A stretch of DNA of 64,000 bases from Clostridiales bacterium UBA1390. Lineage in GTDB: Bacteria; Bacillota; Clostridia; Lachnospirales; Bianqueaceae. Of the stretch, positions 1 to 8,265 are shown one piece after another (positions within the stretch are counted from its first letter, which is position 1; each line of letters begins with the position of its first letter). The notes beneath the pieces are model-generated. The model was given only the letters and a program-made list of their open reading frames with translations. It did not search any database and was not told the origin of the DNA. Position numbers and translations under genes: made by a program. The stretch spans positions 24,079 through 88,078 of the forward strand of contig DBQQ01000046.1 of assembly GCA_002305315.1 (NCBI GenBank), written 5' to 3'.

Positions 1-978
1 AATCTTCTTGATCAATGCATCTACCAGCTCTTCGGTATTCGAACCGGTCAGACCTACTGCCAGTGCGATCTGCGCATAGCGAGCAGCCGCTTCCGGGTTC
101 TTAGAATTGTACTTGATGACCTTGGGCAGATACATGGCATTTGCGCATCCATGTACGATATGTCCATTCTTATAGGCAGCACCCGTCTTATGCGCCATAG
201 AGTGTACGATACCCAAAAGCGCATTGGAGAATGCCATACCTGCCATACACTGTGCATAATGCATATGTTCTCTAGCCTTCACATCTCCATCGTAAGAGGT
301 TTTCAGATAGCTAAATACCATCTTGATCGCCTCCAGCGCCAATGGATCTGTAAACGGGCCATGCAATGTAGACACATATGCCTCGATCGCATGTGTCAAA
401 GCATCCATACCGGTATGAGCCGTCAGCTTCTTCGGCATTGTCTCAGCCAACTCCGGATCTACAATGGCCACATCCGGTGTGATATTGAAGTCCGCCAGAG
501 GATACTTGATACCCTTCTGATAATCGGTGATGACAGAGAAGGCAGTCACTTCTGTCGCCGTACCGGACGTCGAAGGAATCGCCAGGAACTTAGCCTTCTG
601 ACGCAGCGTGGGGAAGGAGAACGGAGTAATCAGATCTTCAAAAGAAGTCTCCGGATACTCATAGAAAACCCACATCGCTTTGGCAGCGTCGATGGGAGAA
701 CCTCCGCCCATGGCAATAATCCAATCCGGCTCAAATTCCCGCATCGCAGCGGCGCCCTTCATAACAGTTTCCACAGACGGATCCGGTTCTACATTCTCAA
801 ATAGACGAACCTCCATACCCGCCTCTTTCAAATATGCCTCTGCCTTACCCAGGAAGCCAAAACGCTTCATGGAACCACCGCCTACGACGATGATGGCCTT
901 CTTACCGGTCAGAGTCTTCAGAGTTTCCAAAGAACCTTTGCCCCAGTACAAATCTCGGGGAAGAGTAAAACGTGCCAT
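1..978 (-). CDS. Iron-containing alcohol dehydrogenase (3' end beyond window)
   Basis: NAD(P)-dependent, metal-dependent alcohol/aldehyde oxidoreductase of the iron-ADH family, presumably cytoplasmic and fermentative. Reading the minus strand from ATG at 978 gives 326 codons that run off the left edge, so roughly the last 50-60 residues of a usual 380-390 aa protein are missing. Seen: the N-terminus MARFTLPRDLYWGKGSL typical of the family, the nucleotide-binding GGGSPIDAAKA, GTATEVT, and the metal-binding stretches AHTGMDALTHAIEAY and GIVHSMAHKTGA with their Asp and His ligands. AGGAGG sits 7 nt before the ATG. It is divergent from the LysR gene at 1120, which makes that regulator a plausible local controller. 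The substrate cannot be told from sequence. Confidence 0.93.
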   Translation of the reverse strand, partial: MARFTLPRDLYWGKGSLETLKTLTGKKAIIVVGGGSMKRFGFLGKAEAYLKEAGMEVRLFENVEPDPSVETVMKGAAAMREFEPDWIIAMGGGSPIDAAKAMWVFYEYPETSFEDLITPFSFPTLRQKAKFLAIPSTSGTATEVTAFSVITDYQKGIKYPLADFNITPDVAIVDPELAETMPKKLTAHTGMDALTHAIEAYVSTLHGPFTDPLALEAIKMVFSYLKTSYDGDVKAREHMHYAQCMAGMAFSNALLGIVHSMAHKTGAAYKNGHIVHGCANAMYLPKVIKYNSKNPEAAARYAQIALAVGLTGSNTEELVDALIKKI

Positions 979-1045
979 TGCACATACCTCCTATTTCCTA
1001 TGAAAATCAAACTGAGATCTCTCTCTGTTTGACAATATTTTAACA

Positions 1046-1074
1046 TTGCTTTTTCGGCGCGGGTAATGTATAAT
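1046..1074 (+). promoter_or_regulatory. Promoter of the LysR-type regulator
   Basis: TTGCTT, 17 bp, TATAAT, in the intergenic region shared with the divergent alcohol dehydrogenase. A LysR operator would be expected here, but I could not single out a T-N11-A site. Confidence 0.55.
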
Positions 1075-1119
1075 TAGCGTGTATTCTATATCAAAAAATA
1101 CATGGCCAGGAGGATCTTT

Positions 1120-2046
1120 ATGAACACATTATCCTTACGTTATGCACTAGAAGTCAATCGTACCCGCTCCATCACGAAAGCCGCACAGAATCTATACATG
1201 GGACAGCCCAATCTGAGTCGCGCCATTCGAGATCTGGAAAAAGATCTCGGCATCGTGATCTTTGAACGAACCACCAAGGGTGTCACTCCCACTGAAAAAG
1301 GACGCATTTTCCTGGAACGCGCTGCCAGCATCTTAGCACAGCTGGATGACCTGGAAGCATTATACCGTTCTGACAATGCAGATTCCATCTATTTAAATGT
1401 CGCCTTGCCCAGAGTTACTTATGCGTCTTTTGCCTTTACCCGCTTTCTGAACACCCTACACCCTGCTCATGAAATGAGTATTCATTTCAAAGAGGAGGCT
1501 CCTATGAATGCGGTACAGGATGTGGTTCGGGGAGACATGGATTTTGCAGTCATACGTTACCAAGAGCCTTACTTTGGCTTTTTTCTGAATTTGATGGAAG
1601 AATGGAATCTGGATTATGAACCGCTTTTTTCGTTTCAACAGCTGGCTCTTGTAAGTCGTTCTCATCCACTGGCCGGGCGCACGCAGATCTGTGCTCAAGA
1701 TTTGATGCCTTACATAGAAGTCGTACATGGAGATTATCAGGTTCCTGCGCTCACGCTTGCCGAATTTCCGACTTCTCTTTCCCCCACCGCTTCTCATAAT
1801 CAGAAAATCTATGTCTATGACCGCGGCAGCCAATTTGAGGTTCTGCGCCAGGTAACAGGCTCTTATATGTGGGTGTCTCCCATGCCTCAGGAGACGCTCG
1901 ATGAGTACCAGATGATCACGCTTCCCTGCCAGGACTTCGATACCACCAGCTGCGATGCCATCATCTATTCCAAAAACAAAAAACTGTCTGATTGGTCAAA
2001 ACGCTGCATTGCGTTTATGAAAAACTATGTGAAGTCCCTTCGCTGA
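1120..2046 (+). CDS. LysR family transcriptional regulator
   Basis: DNA-binding transcription factor of 308 aa, the normal LysR length. The winged helix-turn-helix lies at about residues 1-60 (SITKAAQNLYMGQPNLSRAI, then FERTTKGVTPTEKG); the rest is the periplasmic-binding-like effector domain. An ATG at 1102 is in frame, but AGGAGG at 1108-1113 is spaced 6 nt from the ATG at 1120, so I use the latter. Divergent from the iron-containing alcohol dehydrogenase, which by the usual LysR arrangement is the likely target (inference). The effector is unknown. The gene ends in a hairpin shared with pyk. Confidence 0.92.
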   Translation: MNTLSLRYALEVNRTRSITKAAQNLYMGQPNLSRAIRDLEKDLGIVIFERTTKGVTPTEKGRIFLERAASILAQLDDLEALYRSDNADSIYLNVALPRVTYASFAFTRFLNTLHPAHEMSIHFKEEAPMNAVQDVVRGDMDFAVIRYQEPYFGFFLNLMEEWNLDYEPLFSFQQLALVSRSHPLAGRTQICAQDLMPYIEVVHGDYQVPALTLAEFPTSLSPTASHNQKIYVYDRGSQFEVLRQVTGSYMWVSPMPQETLDEYQMITLPCQDFDTTSCDAIIYSKNKKLSDWSKRCIAFMKNYVKSLR

Positions 2047-2063
2047 AACCCTATTCAAGAAAA

Positions 2064-2094
2064 GACGCATTGCCGATAAACTTAGCAATGCGTC
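2064..2094. terminator. Shared terminator between lysR-type gene and pyk
   Basis: Perfect 10-bp stem GACGCATTGC/GCAATGCGTC with an 11-nt loop between two convergent genes. It is followed by CTTTCTTTA on the plus strand and by TTTTCTTG on the minus strand, so it can serve both. Confidence 0.75.
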
Positions 2095-2100
2095 CTTTCT

Positions 2101-3516
2101 TTATACCCGCAAAATTCTCATCATGTTACACTGGTCACCCTTCTCCAAAGAAGTACCAGAAAGTACAATGACCAAGTCTCCCGGCGATACCGCCCCCACC
2201 TCTAAGGCACGCAGTTTGGCATACTCTACCAACTGTTCCGGAGACTCCTGTTCAGTAGCCCGCACTGGCGACACGCCCCAAGCCAAGCTTAACTGCTCGT
2301 ACCCTTTCTGGCTCACCGTGGCGCCGATAATCGGACATGCCGGGCGATAATTGGAAAGTGTCCTTGCCGTCATCCCCGAGCGAGTAACAACCAGAATCGC
2401 CTTCGCATCCAGATAATGTGCCGCGTCGCAAGCTGCCTGCGCTAATGCATCAACAATCTCATGTCCCAGCTGCAGATGCGCCTGATTGAAAATTTTCACA
2501 TAGTCCTGCGCCCGTTCTGCCGCTTCTGCAATGGATGCCATCGTTTTCACCGTTTCCTCCGGGTATTTTCCCACAGAAACCTCTCCCGACAGCATGATTG
2601 CCGTCGTACCATCATAAATCGCATTGGCCACATCGGATACCTCTGCCCGTGTCGGACGTGGATTATTGATCATGGATTCCAGCATCTGTGTAGCTGTCAC
2701 TACATGCTTTCCCTTTCGATAACATTTCTCAATAATCATCTTCTGCAGCGCCGGCAGTTCCTTAAATGCTACTTCCACTCCCATATCTCCGCGCGCGACC
2801 ATGATTCCGTCGCTTACATCAATGATCTCATCCAGGTGCTCGATTCCCTGCGTATTCTCAATCTTAGAGATGATCTGTATATCCTCTGCGCCATATAAAG
2901 ACAACAACGCGCGTACTTGACGCACATCATCCGCAGACCGCACAAAAGAGCATGCGATAAAGTCCACGCCCTGCTCGATGCCAAATACAATATCCTCCAG
3001 ATCTGCTTTACTGATGTACGGTGTAGGGATTGCTACGTTGGGCACATTTACACTTTTATGGTTGCTGATGCGTCCGCTGTTCAACACGCGACATACCACA
3101 TCCTGCCCCTTCACTTCTGTGACCTCCATATCAATCTTACCATCATCCAACAAAATATGGGTTCCTCGCTTTACTACTTTTGCCAAGAACTCATACGTAA
3201 GAGAAGCACGCTGCGCTGTCCCCATCTCTTCCTTCGGCGTCAGCGTAAAGATATCCCCTTCTTTAAGCATCGCAAAACCATTCTCAAAATTCTGCAGCCG
3301 AATCTCAGGGCCCTTGGTGTCCAGAAGCAATGCTACCGGCAAATCCAACTCCTCTCGGATCTCCTTTACCATCTGTATCCTCTGGCGCTGTTCCTCATGA
3401 TCTCCATGAGAAAAATTAAACCGGGCACAGTTCATTCCACTTAACATCAGCTCTTTGATCTTGGCCGGATCATCTACTGCCGGCCCTAAAGTACAAATAA
3501 TCTTGGTTCTTCTCAT
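2101..3516 (-). CDS. pyk: Pyruvate kinase
   Basis: Final glycolytic step: phosphoenolpyruvate + ADP to pyruvate + ATP, cytoplasmic. 471 aa. Seen: N-terminal RRTKIICTLGP, the KGPEIR loop near residue 69, catalytic Lys in IISKIE (about 218) with Glu 220 and Asp 244 of ARGDMGVE, and the TATQMLESM segment. It lacks the extra C-terminal PEP-utiliser-like domain found in the Bacillus enzyme (about 585 aa), so it is the plain form. Monocistronic: it converges with the LysR gene through a shared terminator and diverges from the flavoprotein at 3679. Confidence 0.97.
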   Translation of the reverse strand: MRRTKIICTLGPAVDDPAKIKELMLSGMNCARFNFSHGDHEEQRQRIQMVKEIREELDLPVALLLDTKGPEIRLQNFENGFAMLKEGDIFTLTPKEEMGTAQRASLTYEFLAKVVKRGTHILLDDGKIDMEVTEVKGQDVVCRVLNSGRISNHKSVNVPNVAIPTPYISKADLEDIVFGIEQGVDFIACSFVRSADDVRQVRALLSLYGAEDIQIISKIENTQGIEHLDEIIDVSDGIMVARGDMGVEVAFKELPALQKMIIEKCYRKGKHVVTATQMLESMINNPRPTRAEVSDVANAIYDGTTAIMLSGEVSVGKYPEETVKTMASIAEAAERAQDYVKIFNQAHLQLGHEIVDALAQAACDAAHYLDAKAILVVTRSGMTARTLSNYRPACPIIGATVSQKGYEQLSLAWGVSPVRATEQESPEQLVEYAKLRALEVGAVSPGDLVIVLSGTSLEKGDQCNMMRILRV

Positions 3517-3569
3517 CTTCTATAACCTCACTCCGATTTATGACCCTATCTTTTGTTTTTTCTTTCTGC

Positions 3570-3598
3570 ATTATAACACAGGATATCTGAAAAGAAAA
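3570..3598 (-). promoter_or_regulatory. Probable pyk promoter
   Basis: On the minus strand a perfect TATAAT (3570-3575) lies 17 bp after a poor -35, TTTCTT. The leader is about 45 nt. Confidence 0.4.
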
Positions 3599-3678
3599 GC
3601 TTGAATTTTTACGAAATTCAAAGTAATATATTATCATGATGCCACAAATGCGTCAAAAAACAGATCAGGAGGAACACC

Positions 3679-5622
3679 ATGCAGCAGATCGAAACGATGT
3701 GCCACATTCAAACATGCAATACGATTATTGTTGGCAGCGGTGCGGCAGGATATAGCGCCGCGGAACGCTTATGGCAGTTGGGACAGCACGACATACTTTT
3801 GTTGACAGAGGGTAAAAACGCAGGTACTTCCCGGAACACAGGTTCCGATAAGCAAACCTATTATAAGCTGACCTTATCTGGTGATGGTCAGGATTCCTAC
3901 ACCGAAATGGCGCAGACACTGTTTCAGGGAGGGTCCATCGACGGAGATCAGGCATTAGCCGAAGCGGTTGGCTCCGTCCCCTGTTTTATACATCTGGCGG
4001 AGTTAGGTGTTCCTTTTCCCACGAATCGTTGGGGAGAATATGTGGGATACAAGACGGATCATGATCCCAGAGACCGCGCTACATCCGCCGGTCCCTTAAC
4101 CTCCCGCATGATGACAGAGGCCTTAGAACGCTCCGTGAATCAGCTTGGCGTCCCGATTTTGGATCACCATCTGCTGCTGCAGATTCTCACAGAGCAGAAT
4201 CAGGTGCAAGGTGTGATCTGCCTGGACATGGATCTGGAAAAGCTGGTACTCATTCGCTGTCGTAATCTGATTCTGGCTACCGGAGGACCTGCCTGCCTAT
4301 ATGCGGACTCCGTATATCCCGCCAGTCAGCATGGGGCGAACGGCATTGCTTTTGCCTGCGGCGCCCATGGTCAGAACCTGACCGAATGGCAGTATGGTAT
4401 CGCCTCACTGCATCCCCGTTGGAATGTGTCTGGAACCTATATGCAAGTTCTTCCCCGGTTCTTTTCTACCGAACAGGACGGAAGCGATCCACGAGAATTC
4501 TTGCAAGAGGCTTTCCCCTGCTATGAGGATATGTTGAACCAGATCTTCCTGAAAGGCTATCAATGGCCTTTTGACAGTCGTAAAGCATTGGACGGCTCTT
4601 CGCGTCTGGATCTTCTTGTCTATCAGGAACGTTCTTTGCGCGGACGCCGTGTGTTTCTGGATTATCGCCAGAATCCCGAAAATCGGGAAATTGTCTGGGA
4701 TCTGCTGTCTCCAGAAGCGTCAGCTTATCTGCGAAAAGCCGGCGCCCTGCAAGATACTCCTTTTGCGCGTCTTTCTCATATGAATCAGCCTGCTGTAGAC
4801 TTCTACCGCAGCCGTGGCGTGAATCTTGCGGCAGAACCTTTAGAGATTGCTCTCTGTGCCCAGCATAACAACGGTGGTATCGCTGTAAATTCCTGGTGGC
4901 ATACCCAGGTCGAGGGACTGTTTGCCATTGGGGAAGCTGCTGGAACACATGGCGTCTATCGTCCCGGCGGTACTGCGCTGAATGCCGGTCAAGTCGGGGC
5001 TCTTCGCTGCGCCCGCTACATTGCTGCCAATCGAAAAGGGGATCCCGATGATCTTTCTTCTTCGAATCAAGATCATCTTCATATCTGGAAAGAATGGATT
5101 GCTGCCCTGCGTTCTCGTCCTGAGAATGCGCAAAATATCGCGGCTCATCTTCGTCGATCCATGAGCGACGGTGCCGGCGCCTTCCGCTCTCTTTCCCGTA
5201 TGGAAGAATTACATGAACAGGTGCAGTCCCTATTGTCACATTTTCCTGACCCTATTGGTGCAGGATCCGGCAAAACGGGTTTGATTCAGGCTCTTCGGCT
5301 CCGTGACCAGCTTCTGACTATGGAAGTATACTTAACTGCCATGATGGATTATGCCAAACATTGTCAGCATAGCCGCGGCAGCGCTCTATATCAGACAGTT
5401 GACGGATATCTTCCTCATATATCCAGTGCCGTCATTCCTGAGCTCTTTCGATTTCTTCCTGACGATGGCAGCTTGAATCACCAGATTCAGGAGACAATAT
5501 ACTCTCCTGAGGGAAGCACAACAAACTGGCGTCCTGTGCGCCCTATCCCTGACCGAAGCAGCGACTTTTTCGAAAATATCTGGCGCGGATATCGAGAAAA
5601 TCAAAATATATCGGATGAATGA
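3679..5622 (+). CDS. FAD-dependent oxidoreductase (fumarate reductase/succinate dehydrogenase flavoprotein-like)
   Basis: A 647-aa flavoprotein of the FAD_binding_2 superfamily. Seen: dinucleotide-binding GSGAAG at about residues 19-24, RNTGSDKQTYY near 55, the second FAD region LILATGG near 200, and the C-terminal cofactor motif GLFAIGEAAGTHGVYRPGGTALNAGQ near 410. No signal peptide, haem site or flavin-transferase domain is visible, so it is probably a cytoplasmic reductase or dehydrogenase rather than a respiratory fumarate reductase. CAGGAGG precedes the ATG by 6 nt. The MATE exporter starts 47 bp downstream and is probably co-transcribed. The substrate is unknown. Confidence 0.85.
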   Translation: MQQIETMCHIQTCNTIIVGSGAAGYSAAERLWQLGQHDILLLTEGKNAGTSRNTGSDKQTYYKLTLSGDGQDSYTEMAQTLFQGGSIDGDQALAEAVGSVPCFIHLAELGVPFPTNRWGEYVGYKTDHDPRDRATSAGPLTSRMMTEALERSVNQLGVPILDHHLLLQILTEQNQVQGVICLDMDLEKLVLIRCRNLILATGGPACLYADSVYPASQHGANGIAFACGAHGQNLTEWQYGIASLHPRWNVSGTYMQVLPRFFSTEQDGSDPREFLQEAFPCYEDMLNQIFLKGYQWPFDSRKALDGSSRLDLLVYQERSLRGRRVFLDYRQNPENREIVWDLLSPEASAYLRKAGALQDTPFARLSHMNQPAVDFYRSRGVNLAAEPLEIALCAQHNNGGIAVNSWWHTQVEGLFAIGEAAGTHGVYRPGGTALNAGQVGALRCARYIAANRKGDPDDLSSSNQDHLHIWKEWIAALRSRPENAQNIAAHLRRSMSDGAGAFRSLSRMEELHEQVQSLLSHFPDPIGAGSGKTGLIQALRLRDQLLTMEVYLTAMMDYAKHCQHSRGSALYQTVDGYLPHISSAVIPELFRFLPDDGSLNHQIQETIYSPEGSTTNWRPVRPIPDRSSDFFENIWRGYRENQNISDE

Positions 5623-5669
5623 ACCCTCTGCCAGTTTCTAAAACATAATCTCTAAAGAAAGGTAATACC

Positions 5670-7049
5670 ATGGTCGATCAGAAAAAAACAATTCTTTTTG
5701 AACAAATGCCTGTTCCCAAGGCTGTTATGAAACTTGCTGTTCCCACAGTTCTCAGCTCTCTTGTCATGGTTTTCTACAATTTGGCTGATACATATTTTGT
5801 TGGTATGTTGAATGACCCGATTGAAAATGCAGGAGTAGCTTTGGCTGCTCCCGTTCTCTTAGCCTTCAATGCCATTAACAATCTGTTCGGTGTAGGTTCC
5901 TCCAGTATGATGAGCCGTGCTTTAGGCCGCAAAGACTATGATACGGTATATCGCAGTTCTGCGTTTGGCTTCTACTGCTCTGTCATCTCCGGCCTTCTGT
6001 TTTCTCTATTATGCACAATATGCAAAAATCCCTTACTTTCTCTTCTGGGGGCCGATGCGCAGACCTATGCGGCAACCGATGGCTACATGTTTTGGACAGT
6101 GACCCTAGGGGCTGCACCTTCCATCCTCAATGTAGTTATGGCCTATATGGTGCGCGCTGAAGGCGCTTCGCTGCATGCTAGTCTGGGAACTATGAGTGGA
6201 TGCCTTTTAAATATCCTTCTGGATCCTATATTTATTCTCCCCTGGGGCTTCAATATGGGAGCCGCCGGCGCCGGGCTGGCTACATTCATCTCCAACTGTG
6301 TAGCATGCTTGTATTTCTTTATTCTGCTTTTTATCAAACGAAAAACTACATATGTATGTATCCGTCCCCAGATGTTTCGCGTCCGTAAGACCGTGGCGCT
6401 GGGCATCTTCGGCGTAGGTATTCCTGCTGCCATCCAGAATCTTTTGAATGTAACCGGCATGACTGTGCTCAACAATTTTACCTCTGCCTTTGGAGCAGAC
6501 GCTGTCGCCGCCATGGGAATCACGCAAAAAATCAATATGGTTCCTATGAACATTTCTCAAGGGCTCTCTCAGGGCATTATGCCGCTGATCAGTTATAACT
6601 ATTCCAGCGGGAACATTCCTCGAATGAGAAAAACCCTGACCTTCACTATGAAAATTGCGCTAAGTTTTATCGTCTGCATGTCTGCCATCTACTTCTTTGC
6701 GGCCGATACGGTGGTCAATCTCTTCATGGAGAATGAGAGTATCATCTCCTACGGTTCCCGATTCCTGCGCGGTTTCTGTCTGGGGCTTCCCTTCCTGTGT
6801 TTGGACTTTATCGCCGTGGGTGTGTTCCAGGCTGTGGGTATGGGAATGAAATCTCTGATTTTTGCTATCTTGCGAAAGATTGTTTTAGAGATTCCGGCAT
6901 TATTTATCCTAAACTGGCTCTTTCCATTATACGGTCTGGCCTACGCGCAGTTTTTTGCAGAACTGATTCTATCCCTTGTCGCGATCTTCGTGCTACTGCG
7001 TATGTTTCGCGATTTGAAACAGCAGTACGAAAGACAACAGAACGCTTAA
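5670..7049 (+). CDS. MATE family multidrug/toxin efflux transporter
   Basis: Polytopic membrane exporter driven by Na+ or H+, 459 aa, the usual MATE length of about 12 helices. Seen: N-terminal PVPKAVMKLAVPTVLSSLVMVFYNLADTYFVG, and the mid-protein signature GIPAAIQNLLNVTGMTVLNNF that opens the second six-helix half. It lies 47 bp after the flavoprotein in the same direction, with its own AAAGG ribosome site, and ends in a strong terminator. A shared job, such as exporting a product of the flavoprotein, is only a guess. Confidence 0.93.
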   Translation: MVDQKKTILFEQMPVPKAVMKLAVPTVLSSLVMVFYNLADTYFVGMLNDPIENAGVALAAPVLLAFNAINNLFGVGSSSMMSRALGRKDYDTVYRSSAFGFYCSVISGLLFSLLCTICKNPLLSLLGADAQTYAATDGYMFWTVTLGAAPSILNVVMAYMVRAEGASLHASLGTMSGCLLNILLDPIFILPWGFNMGAAGAGLATFISNCVACLYFFILLFIKRKTTYVCIRPQMFRVRKTVALGIFGVGIPAAIQNLLNVTGMTVLNNFTSAFGADAVAAMGITQKINMVPMNISQGLSQGIMPLISYNYSSGNIPRMRKTLTFTMKIALSFIVCMSAIYFFAADTVVNLFMENESIISYGSRFLRGFCLGLPFLCLDFIAVGVFQAVGMGMKSLIFAILRKIVLEIPALFILNWLFPLYGLAYAQFFAELILSLVAIFVLLRMFRDLKQQYERQQNA

Positions 7050-7053
7050 TCAG

Positions 7054-7104
7054 AAAAGACCGGAATGTTGGATTCTGAAAAGAATCTCATTCCGGTCTTT
7101 TTCT
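7054..7104 (+). terminator. Terminator after MATE gene
   Basis: Stem of 14 bp (AAAAGACCGGAATG/CATTCCGGTCTTTT) with an inner GATTCT/AGAATC stem, ending in a T-run. It separates the flavoprotein-MATE unit from the convergent LCP gene. Confidence 0.85.
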
Positions 7105-7130
7105 TAGACAAAACCTGGCATTCGCACTAT

Positions 7131-8162
7131 TTATTCGATTCCATATAACACTTCACCCAAACGGGTATGAATATCATCCAAATATGGGACTAATACCATC
7201 ATTCCATTGATCACCGCATCATAATATTCCCCATCATCCGGCACATGGTACTGCTGAATCTCCTGGATACCCAACATCTCACTGCCATAGGAGAGGATCG
7301 TCCCCGCATCCATATCCGTATATACCAAGTCTAAAACCTGATTTGCAGCTCCTAAAATTTCCGCCCAGCCCAGATCCTTAAACCGCATGAACAGCGAATT
7401 GAGTACGGTTCTCTGTCGGTTGGTACGTCCGAAATCGCTATCAATATAACGGATACGCGAATACCTCATGGCCAGTTCACCGTCCATATGATATTCGCCG
7501 GCTCCAGATAATCCCAGATAATCGGATTCAGCCTGCGTCAGCGTGATATCCACACCACCCAGCGCATCAATCACTTGTGGGAACGTGTTGAAGTCCACCA
7601 TCACATGTCCATCCACATGAATCCCAAAATTAAGTTCCAGCGTGGCATCCAAAAGATCTGTCCCTCCGAAGGCATATGCTGCATTCAGCCGGTTATCGCT
7701 GTATCCTGGAATCTGTACATATAGATCCCTCAAAAACGAAGTCATGGAAACTGTTTTTTCCGTACGATTCAGCGTACAGAGAATCATCGTATCCGATCGC
7801 CCCGAATACTCTCGTCCGTCAATCCCGATCAGAAGAATGTTGACAATATTGGGATCAGAATATACCCATTCTCCATCATAGGTATTTCCACTGTCATCGT
7901 CTGATGGATTCGTCACTGGCCATGTCACATCTTCCGGATCCACTACTACCGTAGAGTTTTCCTCTCCAATACTATCCTGTTCAAAAGTCTCTGTGACAGA
8001 GCTTTGCTGTACTTCCGGAATCCTTTGAATACTATTAAGACGCAGGTAGATATACCCCAGCGCCAAAAGCGCTACAACTACAATAATTAACACAATTGCC
8101 GTAACGACAATCCCAGCGATCAATGCTGCGTTCTTTTTCTTTTTTGGTCCTTTGGCAGCCAC
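7131..8162 (-). CDS. LytR-CpsA-Psr (LCP) family cell-wall glycopolymer ligase
   Basis: Membrane-anchored enzyme expected to transfer teichoic-acid-like or capsular polymers from a lipid carrier to peptidoglycan. 343 aa: short Lys-rich cytoplasmic N-terminus (PKKKKN), one transmembrane helix at about 14-37, an acidic Ser/Thr linker, then the LCP domain at about 105-280. Characteristic residues: LLIGIDGREYSGRSDTMIL, SFLRDLYVQIPG and DNRLNAAYAFGG, with the conserved Asp and Arg of the phosphate pocket. The start is GTG at 8162 with AAAGGAG about 10 nt upstream. Single gene with its own consensus promoter. Confidence 0.92.
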   Translation of the reverse strand: MAAKGPKKKKNAALIAGIVVTAIVLIIVVVALLALGYIYLRLNSIQRIPEVQQSSVTETFEQDSIGEENSTVVVDPEDVTWPVTNPSDDDSGNTYDGEWVYSDPNIVNILLIGIDGREYSGRSDTMILCTLNRTEKTVSMTSFLRDLYVQIPGYSDNRLNAAYAFGGTDLLDATLELNFGIHVDGHVMVDFNTFPQVIDALGGVDITLTQAESDYLGLSGAGEYHMDGELAMRYSRIRYIDSDFGRTNRQRTVLNSLFMRFKDLGWAEILGAANQVLDLVYTDMDAGTILSYGSEMLGIQEIQQYHVPDDGEYYDAVINGMMVLVPYLDDIHTRLGEVLYGIE

Positions 8163-8199
8163 CCGATCCGGTCTCCTTTCTTACTATCAGAATGAATTT

Positions 8200-8228
8200 A
8201 GTATAAGCGCGTGCTCTTCATTTGTCAA
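8200..8228 (-). promoter_or_regulatory. Promoter of the LCP gene
   Basis: Minus strand TTGACA, 17 bp, TATACT, about 38 bp before the GTG start. Confidence 0.75.
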
Positions 8229-8265
8229 GATACCCATTCTTACGATTTTATGAATTTCCATTTTC